From Falciphora oryzae (lineage: Eukaryota > Ascomycota > Sordariomycetes > Magnaporthales > Magnaporthaceae): DNA of 63,820 nt. Both the position numbers and the translations under genes were made by a program. This document shows positions 43,913 through 55,280 of the stretch, piece after piece. Numbering within the stretch: the first letter of the stretch is position 1; the number at the start of each line of letters is the position of its first letter. The stretch lies in NCBI GenBank assembly GCA_000733355.1, contig JNVV01000050.1, positions 1 to 63,820 of the forward strand. Direction: 5' to 3'. The notes under the pieces were generated by a model. That model searched no databases. It was given only the letters and a program-made list of their open reading frames with translations, and had not been told where the DNA came from.

Positions 43913-45132
43913 GGTCTTGGGCCGGCGCGCTTTTTCTTGTTTCTTATTTCTTTCTTGTTAGTTTTCTTGCGCATCCAGGGAGGATACACGGCGTGGATAT
44001 GAAAAGTACTTTGGCTTTTAGAACTTTTTTTTTTTTTTTTTTTTTTTTTCTTGATTCCTTATTAGATGCAAGCTGTCTTTAATACGTTGCTATGCACCCG
44101 GGTAGATAAAAAAAAAAAGTGTTTTTAGACTTCAACGGATGTCTTTCTCTATACAGTCACGTTGATCGATTCGAATAAGAATCCGAATCGATGCCTATTC
44201 GCCGGCTTCCATTTCCTGTGTACGTAGGTCTAATCGGTAAATAAGGACCCAGGGGTAGGTCCCGCGCTATATGGAGGGCTATCCTAGCTCGTCCCGGCAG
44301 AAAACTCAGAAGTCAACTCACAGGAAACCCAATCAGCGTGGTGCTGGATTTCGTGAGGGGACAGATGCATCTTTTCGAACAGGGATGGTTTTTCTCGCCC
44401 AAAAATCTGTGACTGGATTGCCTGGAGCACGAGGACCCTAGCAGGTACCTCGAGGTGGGTTGTTATTTTCGTACGAAACCTACGTACTGACGCCAATACT
44501 TTTATATATCTACACAGACCGCTTGCGGCGAGACTTCTGTCTGTCAAGGTTCAAGAACACAAGCCATCCACCCCGGCAAGGGGACAAACGTGACGACGTT
44601 CTAGCCTGAACACGTTTCTCATTCTATCAGAATCCTATGTTTGAATTCGAAAAGGAAAAGCAAGAACGAGATGGTTTGTGGAAGACGAGAGGGCCCTCCT
44701 TGATTTTGTGACCCAAAACGAAAGAAAAGAGAGACGGTAGCACCACCGAGTTCCCTATTAAGCCCAGCAAGCACGCCCAGAATAAAAGCCTTACTTGCAG
44801 TGGTGATACCAAAACGAATACAGCGAAACAGATGGCTACAAGAAATCGACAAAACGCGTCCAACTGTCACGGAAAGGCGGGTGGGGTGGTTGTTTGTTGC
44901 TTAGCAGTCTCTAAGCATAGATGTGCCTCTTCAGTCGAGCCCCTTTTTTTTGTGAAAGTGGGAAACCGCGAGAAGGTTGGAGGTGGAAGGGAGAAAGAGG
45001 AGAGAAGAAAGCTGTGGGGTACAGACAAAAAGGAAAATTTGGATGGGGTAGGAGGGAGAGAGAGAGAGATATCAAAACCAACTCCATATACGCAAAAATA
45101 CAGGATGAAAAAAGACGAAGCAAGACGGTCGC
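43913..45132. other. Convergent 3' region between MDN1 and YTA7
   Basis: 1.2 kb AT-rich for this window, with a 25-nt T run at 44025-44049 and an A run near 44108. No gene seen; open frames here are short and low-complexity. Confidence 0.6.
44025..44049. repeat. Poly-T tract, 25 nt
   Basis: Uninterrupted T25 about 110 nt after the MDN1 stop. Confidence 0.9.
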
Positions 45133-48100
45133 TCAGAGGGTCACATATTCGCAATGGGTCCTCGAGGCCGTCTCCTGGGTGTTGGGAAAGGAGCCCTGGA
45201 TCTCCTCAATGTCCTGGATGGTCTCGTTGTAGACCGAGGTCAGGCGGCCGAGGACCTTGTTGCGGTTCCACTCGTGGCGCGTGTTCCAGACCTCCTCCAT
45301 GAGCTCGCGGTTGATCTGCTCGAGCTGCTCGACGGTGCAACCAGACGTGCGGTTGGTCAGGCTCTGGAGGAACTGCTGCAGCTGCACCTGGTCCAGCACG
45401 GGCCCCTGCGACGACGCCGCCGACACGCGGGCCAGCGACGACGAGTGCGACTCGTCGCCCGTCTCGTTGAGCAGGCTGACGGTGCCGCGCCGCGACGACG
45501 ACGACGATACGCCGAGCAGCGAGCCCCTCCGCGCCTGCTGCGACGACGTCGGGCTGGCCGGCCCGTTGGGGTCGCCGTAGCCGCCGGCGAAGCCCGAGCC
45601 GTGGCCGCGCGGCCCGAGCTCGCCCCGTGCCATGGCCTGCGCCTGCGAGTGCGCCCATTGCGACTCGCTCGACGTCGACTGGCTCGGCCCGCCCAGAGAC
45701 TGCGTGTCGGGCATCTGCGAGTTGCTCTGCCCGCTCGAGCCCTGCCCCGACGCCGGCGCGGCTCCGTTGGTGGCCTGCGACAGCCGATCCCAGTGGCCCA
45801 GTGACGACCGGTTGCTGCTGCTGGACACGTCAGCCGAACCCGTGGTCGACGCGTCGTTGAGCATGGCTGACGGCGACACGCCAGGGGGCACCGTCGTTAT
45901 TGCTGAGACCTGAGAAATGGCTGCGTACTGCTGCGTCTGCCCAGCACGGATCCTAGGTGGCCACTGGGGATGCGGCGGCGGCGGTCTCATGTGGGCGGGT
46001 CTCTGGTTGGGGTTGGTCGCGTGGTTGTTGGCGACGGCGTCTTCATTGTCATCGTGGCCGCCGCCAGTGCCGCCCATGACCACGTCGGCGCCGGCGCGCG
46101 AGGGCACCGAGTTGCCGTTGCTAAGGCCGCTCGGCGGCTGCTGAGAGCTCGTCGCCGTCGAGCTGCCGGGCACTGGGCTCATGACGCGGAAGCGGGCGCT
46201 CGTCGTCGTTGTCGCGCCGCCGGGCACCGGGGCGCCGATAGTAACAGGACCGGCGGCGTCCTCGGCGGCGGCCTCAGCCTGGGTCAGGTCGACGACCTTC
46301 TGCATGGCCTCGCGCCTCTTGCGCTTCTCCTCGGCCTCGGCAGCGCGCTGCTTCTGGCGCTCGTGGAGGGCATTGAAGTCGATGTAGTGCATCCTGGTGG
46401 CGATTTCGTGCACGTCGACACGGACGTTGCTGACGAGCTCGTTGGCCTTCAGGGTACGTTCGCGGTCGCCGATGTTTCTAGCATCCTTGGCCAGCGACTC
46501 GATGTCGTTGAAGAAGTCGCCGGGGCGGGCGTAGTAGCCATTGGACAAGCGCTCCTCTATGGTGGCAACGTCAAGATTGTAGAAGAAGCGGTCACTGGCG
46601 ACTTCTCGCAGGCCCTCGACGCCGTTCTTGTCGCGGTCGATGACGTAGGGCCGCGCCGGCGAGCCCTCGGCCAGGTCGGCGCGCACATATGCGGGGTCGG
46701 CCTCGTGCCAGAGGTACTCGATCTGCTGCATGGGTATCACCGAGTTGCGGAACTTGCGGTACTTCTGCTTGATTTGGTCCATGATGGGCTGCAGCGCGAG
46801 CTTGAGGTGGTTGAGCGCGATCTGGTCCGTGTGCCGCTCCTTCTGCATCTCCTCGCGCGTGCGCTTGCGTGGCGGCGGCGGCGGTGCCACCGGCAGCTCC
46901 TCCAGCACCCTCTTTTTGCGGTTCGCCGGGTCTGGGAAGTCCGCGGGCGACAGCCGCACTCGCGAGACGATGTTTGTGAAGAACTCGCGCCGGTTTTCCT
47001 GTGGGCAGTCTGTCAGTCGAGGGGTTCTGCGTCAACGAGAGTAACAAACAGATACTTACTGGGTTTGGTCGCGTTATTTCCCTGTGGTTCTTCCTGGAAA
47101 AGCCAAAGAGGTCCTTGACCAGCGCGTCTGGCAGCGCGGACGACTCGCACTCGGAAGTGCCCAGCAGGAGCACCGGGTCTGTGGCCGGGATGGACCGCAG
47201 CATGGTGACAAAAGTGCGGTAGGCCGACTCGGTCAGGGTCGCGTACCAGGCTGCTATGTTGGGCACGAAGACAACGGCAGGTCGGTGACGCTTGACCTCG
47301 GTGAAGAGCCTGACAATGACCTGCTCCATGGGTGCCAGGTCGCCGAGCAGAGTGGCCAGGTCGAAGTTCTGCACAAAGACACCCTCAAGATGGTGTAACA
47401 TGGCGGCCGAGACGTACTCCTGGCCCATGCCTGGCAGGCCAGACACGAGCAGGCGCGGCCGGAAGATTCGCAGGCGGTCCAGCTCCTGGCCCAGATTCTC
47501 GCGTCCGAAGCCGTCATCGTCGTCTTCGTACGGCTCGAACATGGCCTCTTCGAGCGCCGTGGTCTTCTTCTTGCGTGGCAGGATCTGGTCCAGTGCGCGC
47601 GTGAGGGCCGCCAGCTGCTGGCGGAGCAGCGGCTCGACGCTAGGCGGCAGCGGCGCGGCGGCTGACGACGCTGACCGCTCCGACGACGGCACCATCTTGT
47701 TGATAGAGATGATGAAGTCGGTGGCATGCACGGCGATGCGTTCTGGGTCGACAATGAGCTTCTCGGTCGACGAGTAGATCTGCGGGTACGTGCGCTGAAT
47801 CGAGTTGAGAGCCGCCTCGGTGCACAGCGCACGCAGGTCAGCACCGCCATACCCCTTGGTGCGCCGCGCCAGCGTGTCGCGGAACTCAGGTGACAGACCC
47901 CAGTCCTTGGTGTGAATGTCGAGGATGGCACGCCGGCCCTCCAGGTCGGGCAGCGGAAAATAGAACTCGCGGTCGAAGCGGCCAGGCCGCCGAAGCGCCG
48001 GGTCGACGCTGTCGGGCCTGTTGGTGGCGCCGATGACGATGACCTGGCCGCGCCCGTCCATGCCGTCCATCAGCGCCAGCAGCGTCGACACGATGCTGGC

Positions 48101-50392
48101 ATGGATCTGCTCCTGCTTGCTGGAACGCACCGGTGCCAAGCCATCGATCTCGTCGAAGAAGATGATACTGGGCTGTGTGCGGCGCGCCTCCTCGAAGAGC
48201 AGCCGCAGCTGCTTCTCCGCTTCACCCACCCACTTGCTCAGCGCGTCGGCGCCCTTGCGCATGTAGAAGGTGATCTTGCGCCCGCCGATGCCCACCGCGT
48301 TGGACAGCGCCCGCGCCAGCAGCGTCTTTCCCGTGCCCGGCGGGCCATGGAACAGCACTCCGCGCGGCGGCGTCACCTTGTACTTGAGGAACAGCTCCGG
48401 GTACAACAGCGGCAGCATGATCATCTCCTTCAGCTGGTCGATGTGGCCCTGCAGCCCGCCCACCTTGCTGAAGTCCACCGTGAGGTCAACCCCGAGCGGG
48501 TCCGCGTCCGCGAACGCCTTTTGGTTCTTAACCTTGCCCAGATTCGGCGTCGCCGTCACTCCGCCCGCGCCTTCGAGGCCACCTGCTGCCTGCCCGAAGC
48601 CAGGTGCCGCTGCCGTCGTCGGTGTCATGCCCACCGCGCCTCCGACCCCGGCACGAGCCACTGCTGCTGCCTCGTCGTCGCTGCTGTCCTCCTCCACCCC
48701 ACCCGTCGCCCCCGTGCCCCAGGGTCCGCCCAAGAGCGACCCCGCTCCGCCACCGCCGCCGAATGGGCCATACGTCGCCGCGAAGCTGCGCTGCCATGTC
48801 GTGCTAGCCCCCGCTCGTCCTCCGCGTCGCCCTTTCGCTGGCGTCGGTGCCGCGTCTTCCTCCTCCTCCTGGTCCATGAGCTGGTCCAGAGGCTTGATGG
48901 AGTAGTCCACCGCCACACGTCGCCTCTTTGGCAGGGGCTGCTCATACGCTATCGATGGCGAACGCCGACGACGCCGAGACCTGGAGCTCTGCCTAAGTTC
49001 CTCCAGCTCTTCAAGCATCTCGTCTTGGTTCAACTCCACCTCCTCGTCTCCCGAGTCCTTGCCCACGCGCTTCTTGGTCCTCTTGGCTTGCGATGTCCGC
49101 CGTCCACGTGACGGTTGGCCCGAGTAGTCCTCGTCGCCGTCGTCTTGTGGCTCCGCACGGGCCCGCCGACCCTTGCGCGATGACGCATCCCAGGCCGACC
49201 CTTCGCCCTCACCTGATTCGTCCTCCTCGCCTGGGTCGAAATCGCTGCTGGGCTCCTGCGTCGACTTTTTCCGGCGCAGAGCACGCCGCGTCAGCCGTCT
49301 CCCCGGCGCCGCGTTCTCACTTGCCTCCTCGGCCTCCTCGTCCACCTCGCGGGCAACGTTGGCGGCTCTCGAGGCCCTTGTACGCCGTGTAACGGGCGCG
49401 TCGTCGTCGTCGTCGTCATCGTCTTCCTCCGCGGCCGCGGCCGCTGCCTCTTCTGTTGCTTCTGCCGACTCCATGACATCCTCGGCTTCGTCTCCGGAGC
49501 CTTGAACCGCATCTGCGTCACCTGAACCACTTCCACCACCCGCCGTCTCAACTCCCGAGTCCTGTACAGAGTCCACACCGAGCTGCCCACCCTCAATGTC
49601 ACCAGCGGATTCACCCTCAGGCCTGGGTGTGAGCTCCTCTGGCTGGGGCGGATCAGGTACACTGCTTTCCTGGGTGACTTCCTCAATCGGCGGTGGGAGT
49701 TTCTTGAGCCCTTTCACGCCCTTGGTGGCCCTAGCAATCCGAGAAAAAGCCTCGGGGCTCTTACTCCTCGTGGCTGCCCTGGCGGACTGAGCGTGTTTGC
49801 CAGAAGCGGTAAGCTCGACAAACTCTTCAGCTTCCTCTGTGCGTGCGCGCGTCCGCCGCGTTGAGACCCCCGGCGTGGGAGGCTCCATATTCTGGGCTCT
49901 GGCGCTCCGCAAATTCTTGGGGTCGGTCTTCAGAGTGACGATTCTTGACGGTCTCGATGCACGTTGGTTTTGTTTCTTCTTTTTGTGAGCGAGTTCGCCG
50001 TCGTCGTCATCCTCGTCCTCGTCCTCTGGAGGTGTGTCGGCCTCTTCCTCCTCGCTGGTCTCCTTGTAATTGTGCTGCTGTGCCGCGACCTTCCTCATGC
50101 GACGCCCAGTTGCGTTTACAGGCGCATCCTCATCATCCTCGTCGTCGTCGTCATCCATGTAATCGGGTTCACTATCCTCGATGATGTCGTCGTCGTCGTC
50201 GTCGTCGATGTCGGAGCCACCGTACCGGTCTCGTCTCCTCCCAGGAGCCCTTCCCTTGGTCGAACGGGATCGTTTGCCGGCACCGCGACGAGGCTTTTCC
50301 TCCCGTTCGAGACCCGGCTCGAAGTTTTCGTCGTCCGAATCGGACTTGTTGACGTCGAAATCAAGGATGTCCCGTTTGCGCTTGGCGGGCAT
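45133..50392 (-). CDS. YTA7: AAA-ATPase with bromodomain, Yta7/ATAD2/Abo1 family
   Basis: 1732 residues in two exons (minus): 50392-47060 and 46998-45133, joined by a 61-nt intron in phase 0. Chromatin-bound ATPase that handles histone H3-H4 and sets nucleosome density and chromatin boundaries. Residues 1-560 are acidic/basic low complexity. AAA1 has Walker A HGPPGTGKT (about 681), Walker B IIFFDEIDG (about 744) and arginine-finger region ALRRPGRFDREF. AAA2 is degenerate (GLPGMGQEYVSA, no Walker Lys; about 985), as usual in this family. The bromodomain lies at about 1175-1300, with IPMQQIEYLWHEADPAY and NLDVATIEERLSNGYYARPGDFFNDIE. A Ser-rich tail follows, including acidic and Ser-Gln patches. 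The exon junction RPNP/ENRREFF fits the family. Confidence 0.95.
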
Positions 50393-52088
50393 CGTGTCGT
50401 GCTTCCGTCAATTGAATTAACGGTACAGTCACAACGGCGCAGCCAGAGCCCAGTGGGTTCGAAATAGGCAGGCGCGTTAGGGTGTAGCGGTATCAGATGT
50501 GGCGGTGGTAGTGCGCAGGCATGGCATGCAGTGTCTTTGGGCGAAGCTCAATGTTGTGATGCGCTCTCTGACGGCGCAATATGACGGGCTCCTGCACAGG
50601 CCCTCGAGCCGCTTCCTGGCAGAAGCAGCACCGAGAAGCTCCCTGAACAAGGGTTTTGGCGGCGGTTTGATTATCAAGGAGCAAGCAAACGAAGAATGTT
50701 GGTGTGCAACCAAGCACGCGCCGAATCGAAGATCTGGATTTGACGTGGGGAGCGCAGCGAACGAAGGTGTGCAATGCGTGTGCTCCGAGCTGTCCGGCGA
50801 CGTGAATCGAGAGAGCGGAAAATCCAAGATGTCTGGTCGCGTTCGCGCCAGCCACAGAGACCCGCCCCCAAAACCCACACTCGCGGTAGCTCCTCAGAAG
50901 TGGGCCCTCCCCACCACGCGACGCTACGTGCGAATCCATCGACATGGCCGGGAACCGGGAGAAAATCGTCCAGATTCAAAAAGACAGCATCGAGAACCCA
51001 CATTGCCTACCTGACCACGACGCCAAAACAAAAGCCTGCAGTTCCGATGGCGCTAATTGGAACCCTAGCACCCGAACTTAGGTATCCTGCAGGTTCCCTT
51101 TCCTGTTTCCTATCTCTTTTCCTGCTCCTGTATCCTTTCCTGTTTCCTGTATCCTTAAGGACTACAAGTTTTGGGTGTTCCAACAAGGTTGTGCAGTTTA
51201 TACGGGCTGCAGGCTTTTATTTGGGGAAGGTGCTGACCTCCAGGCAGAGCTATTCGGAGGATAGATACATGCCCCTATCTATCTGGTATATGTAGAGATC
51301 TGCCGATGCACAGAAGGCACTCGCCGAGACATTGATCGCACAGGTCGTGATCCCGTTTCCTGCCTGCCAGAAGATGTCCAACAAGATAGATTTCCCCAGG
51401 TCGGCGAGTGACGCCGGCCGCAAAACATACTCTTGGCTTTTGCAACGGCCGGGGCAGGGGTGTTGGGTTCGGCTCAGCCCTACCGAAGCCACCGATCAAC
51501 CCACAGGTAGAGCCATGGCGGTCGGTGTCCAGCGTTATGGGGCCGATGCGGGTTTTGCACCCGCCCGCGCTTGGGTGGATCAGATAGCTGTCAATCTATG
51601 CCACCTACGTGGTACCTATCTGATGCTCGGCCTTCCATTATTACACACACAGGTGGGCAGGTAGACAGGGAGTTGGTACAGATGACTGCCAAGCAAGTAC
51701 CACATACGATACCCCGTCTCCGGCCTGTCCCCACCGCGTTTCAAGCCAAGGCCCCGTCCGTCATCCCCTGGTGCCGGCAGACCCCGAGCCTGCCTTGGTG
51801 TGCCGGCCCAGGGTGTGGCATGGATATCAAGAAGCCAAAAGCAGAGTATAGGCAACAATTTAGAAATGGTTGTATCTCGAAGATACGGAATCGAGGTTGG
51901 GAAGCCTCGAAGGGATTGACTCCAGCCAGCCCAATGCCTGTTTCCCGGGGTCACAGCGCCCCTGCTTTGCTAGCTCGGCACAGATAAGGTACATGGTTTG
52001 GTAGGTAAGTATCTAAGAGAACATCTCTCTGTGAGTCTACCGATGGATATGTGGTTGCCTACTCGTGTCAACGACGCAGGTGCCATGG
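50393..52088. other. YTA7 upstream region and RPA49 3' flank
   Basis: 1.7 kb with no recognised gene. A plus frame (50499-51014) and a minus frame (50945-50493) occupy the same DNA; neither resembles a known family. Contains a degenerate pyrimidine repeat at 51097-51150 and TACCTA-type motifs near 51600-52010. Confidence 0.5.
51097..51150. repeat. Degenerate pyrimidine-rich direct repeat
   Basis: The 17-mer CCTTTCCTGTTTCCTRT occurs at 51097-51113 and again at 51134-51150, inside a C/T-only region with further CCTGT units. Confidence 0.75.
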
Positions 52089-53571
52089 CTAATTTTTCCT
52101 CCTCTGCATTCTCAACTTCGGAAAGTCCAGCGGCAGCATCAATTTCACAATGGTTGTCTGCCTTTCTCCGGATTTCAGGGGTTTCGTTCTCGCTCCAATC
52201 TCGCGGAAGTACTGGTCCAGCTGCTTCTGCTCCACCCTCAAGTCATCCCTGAGCTCCTGCGTATCAAGCTCAAAGCTGTCAATGATGCACGCGAGCACGC
52301 AGCAGGTCGTCATAAGGAGGTCAATGTGGGGTTTCCGCATCTCGCCATTGTCAGAGAACTTCCTCCTGAGGCTGTCGAGAACAACGTCTGGAGCAGGCTT
52401 TAACTCGGTTCTGAGCTGGTCTCTCGGAGGCAGCTTTCTCACACCACGCTTGCCAGACTTGGTGTGGATGAGAAAGAGCATCAGAAAGTATAGGTAGCGC
52501 AAGATCCGCAGCCTCTTGAGCGACTCCTCGTGCTCACCGACTCGGCGGACCCGGTTGACCACAAACTTGGAGAGCGCCTGGACGGCTTCGTTGTTTTTGA
52601 CAGCCTCCTGCCAGTCTCGGACGGGAATGGAATTGAGCACGTCCAGCCCGATGATCTGCTCAGGGTCATAGACGTCCTGGATCTCAGCTGCGTCATAGTT
52701 GCCCTTGGGCACCGGCTTCGCCCCGTCAACTGCGGCCTGCAGGTCTTCCCTTGTCGGCATGCTCGCTGCGGCCTCTCGTATTGACGCCATCAAAGCGGCC
52801 TCGCCAGCATCGGTGCCTGAAGCGCCGTCCTTGTTCCTGGGTGTGATGGCATTTTCCACCCGGGCAACAAGTGCCTTCTTCGCCTTCTTGGTGCCGAATG
52901 CCTGGCCAAGTTCTGTCCGAAGATCCGCAGTTGCCTGAAAATGGAGCGTTAGCAGGAATTCGACCTCGAAACCAGCCCCGCCATCGCGCTGCCGCCATGA
53001 GCGCGGGGGCGGCATTGCGTTTACCTGTTGTCCTCCCTGCTCGCCCATGGCCTCAGCTGATGCCTTTTGGGCTCGAACAGACCCTCGAACAGTCACCTTC
53101 CTCGCCTCAACCACCTCAAGCTCCCCAGTCTTGGGATCGAACATGCCAATATAGTGCCGCAGTAGGCCATCCCCATCTTTGGACTGATCTTCGCGACCGG
53201 TATAGTTGAGAGTCTTGTGGCCGGACGAGTACAGGAGTAGGTCGGTAGGATCCGACTTCCTACTCTTTCCCCCGGTGCTGCGCGCTTTGCTGTACGGCTG
53301 GAATTGGAGCGAAGAAGGTAGGCACAGCCCCGGCGTTGTCGCTATATGGATACGTTTAACCTGGTTAGTGTTTTGCACTTTTTGTAGGCGTTAGGTTCCC
53401 CAAGTAGGGGTTAGGCGAGACGATACCTATGACCGGCGGGAAATTCTTTGGCCTGACCAGCGAAGATACCCTGATGCCATGCGAATTGGGCTCCGCGCAT
53501 GACTTTTCCGTGACAGCCTTCTTCGTCTTCTGGGCTGGCTCGTCCGCCCGCTTCCTCTTCTTTTCTGACAT
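52089..53571 (-). CDS. RPA49: RNA polymerase I subunit A49
   Basis: 435 residues in three exons (minus): 53571-53427, 53341-53025 and 52934-52089. A49 pairs with A34.5 (TFIIF-like) on Pol I and aids rRNA initiation and elongation in the nucleolus. Lys-rich start MSEKKRKRADEP; dimerisation domain with FPPVIATTPGLCLPSSLQFQPY rebuilt across intron 1; linker; C-terminal tandem winged-helix region (about 230-435) with LKRLRILRYLYFLMLFLI and KPHIDLLMTTCCVLACIIDSFELDT. Intron 2 (52935-53024) is exactly 90 nt and open, so its retention would add 30 residues. It is called an intron because of the GTAAAC donor, TTTTCAG acceptor and the smooth join GGQQ/ATADLRTELGQAFG. Confidence 0.93.
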
Positions 53572-54389
53572 GGTAGGCAGCGCGCAGCTCTCCAAGACGA
53601 ACAAGGAGACCCGGGATAATCGGTTGGAGGAACGGCTTCAAGAGAAGGCTTCAATTGTAGACATTATACGTGCTGGGTAGCCGGGGCCTTGGGTTCCTGC
53701 TTTGCCAAAGCCGACCAGTTGTCAGAGAATTTTTTTTTTTTTTTTTATTCTGCCACCAGAGCCACCTCCACCGCTTTCTCGTCGCAATTGACAGTGGGGA
53801 AGCCCCACTGCCCTTCACTGAAGATGGGGCTGCCCAGCCGCATCATTTATGCAGGAGCTTCCTGCAGCAGCCCACGGGCTCACGGAGACATGGAACCCGG
53901 TTCGGATGCCACAAATGGCCCCAGCATGCCTTTCAAAGGGACTTCACCTACCCTAGTCGCCGCCTTTGGCCAGTGCTGCTTTTCAAAATATCGAGGAGAG
54001 GGGCATACCACAACCAGAGGGAGGCAATTCAGTGGTGTGCGGGGGGGGCTAGATTGCGTCCACCCTTTTTTTTGTTCATTCAACTATGGCGTCATAGGCT
54101 CATACTGTTTGCTTGTGCAGGGTGCAATCTGTGTTGGTCGTCAAACATGCCTCCAAGTGCTGCTCAAACCACCGATTGACGAGTCCAGCCCTGAAAAAGT
54201 CTCTTTTTGAAGTGCCATCCATCAGTCCTCCTGTTCCATCCCCTGTCGGAATTGATGTGGTCGATTGGTGAATGTCCAAGCCATGTCTGGATGGAAGGTA
54301 ATGGACTTGGTGTCGTTGCCGGAGTCGACGATGGCTGTGGTACTCTGCGCTATTCTAGCTGGCGTGGTTGAGTGTGCGTGGCGACATGT
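53572..54389. other. RPA49 upstream region and L41 3' flank
   Basis: Contains a T run near 53731 and overlapping plus-strand open frames (53670-54210) that do not resemble known proteins. No gene called. Confidence 0.5.
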
Positions 54390-54596
54390 TTATTTGCTAG
54401 ATGTCGGAGCAAGAAACGGTCAGGTCCATGATGCCAAGCGATACGAGCGATCGACGAAGTGCGGGGAGAAGAGGGGGAGGGGGAGATGTGAGGATCGAGC
54501 AAAAAGCAGGGCGACAAAGACTTACGACCGGGCTCTCATCTTTCTTCTCTTGCGCTTGAGGCGTCGAACTCGCTTCTTTCTCCACTTGGCTCTCAT
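54390..54596 (-). CDS. RPL41: 60S ribosomal protein L41 (eL41), 25 residues
   Basis: Two coding exons (minus): 54596-54526 (71 nt) and 54396-54390 (7 nt: last base of Ser, a Lys codon, TAA). The protein begins MRAKWRKKRVRR and ends KMRARSK, almost all Arg/Lys, which is unmistakable for eL41, a helix that bridges the two ribosomal subunits. The intron (54397-54525, 129 nt) has a GTAAGT donor and CTAG acceptor. The phase is exact: TC joins C to give Ser. The gene is too short for normal ORF finding. An AATAAA overlaps the stop codon. A second intron probably lies in the 5' UTR. Same strand as RPA49, 0.8 kb upstream of it. Confidence 0.93.
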
Positions 54597-55280
54597 CTTG
54601 AACGAGGATTGCTGTGGGAGTTGTCCTGTTAGTGACGGGATGCGGACGCGGCGCGAGGAGTAGCTCGCGGATCGAGCCAGGGAAAAGAAGCGCATACTCT
54701 GCGTGTTGCAATGGAGTTATGCAACCACCGCCGGCGTGTGCGCGATGCTGCTGGGGATTTACGTACCTGTTCGTTGATGAGATTGTGTTGGTGATTGAGA
54801 TCGTTTGGGGAGGAACTTCGAAAGCGAGATGCGGCTTGAAGAGGTATGGGAGGAGTGGGGTAGGCTCTCCTCGAGGGCGTCAACCCTTCCCACGTGACCG
54901 CATCGTCTTTGGTGACCTAGGTCGTCCCGGCGCGTTTCTTGGACACTGGTGGGGGAGGGGCTGTGTCCATGGCCAGACGTCACGAGGGCACGGACTTCGA
55001 CCTTCTGGGTCGAGGCCTACTCTGCATTGATTGTATACTGGCTGTATTTTTATGCCCGTCACTTTCCTTCATAGACGCACCCAGCATGTCTTTATTTCCT
55101 TAGCTGCCTACCTACCTTTGAGTGAGTATTCAAAAATCCGCGAAGTAACATATCCTTCAGTTCCCAAGTTGTCCGTCAACTGCTGCACGGCTGCCCTGCA
55201 TCTGGATTTGCGGGTGATTAACCCCAGGCCCGATCTGCTCCTCCCCGGTTCCAGGACACAAGTCCCCGCCTCTCATCAGC
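54597..55280. other. L41 upstream region and GST-kappa 3' flank
   Basis: Holds the presumed L41 5' UTR intron and promoter. No further gene seen. Confidence 0.5.
54612..54766 (-). other. Candidate 5' UTR intron of RPL41
   Basis: Minus-strand donor GAACAG/GTACGT at 54766, branch-point-like CACTAAC and acceptor CCCACAG at 54612, 15 nt before the start codon. Leader introns are common in ribosomal protein genes. It is inferred from signals only. Confidence 0.6.

Noticed and set aside
45970..49111. Long plus-strand frames (382 and 399 codons) across YTA7
   Set aside because: They lie antisense to conserved bromodomain and AAA exons and have Arg/Ala/Leu-rich translations typical of high-GC shadows.
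50440..50475. GGGTTCGAAAT resembling a tRNA T-loop
   Set aside because: No pairing stem or cloverleaf on either strand.
50499..51014. 171-codon plus-strand frame upstream of YTA7
   Set aside because: Overlaps an equally long minus frame, no domain or motif, lies in a divergent promoter region.
53670..54210. Two overlapping plus-strand frames between RPA49 and L41
   Set aside because: Begin next to a poly-T run that encodes poly-Phe; no similarity or splice structure.
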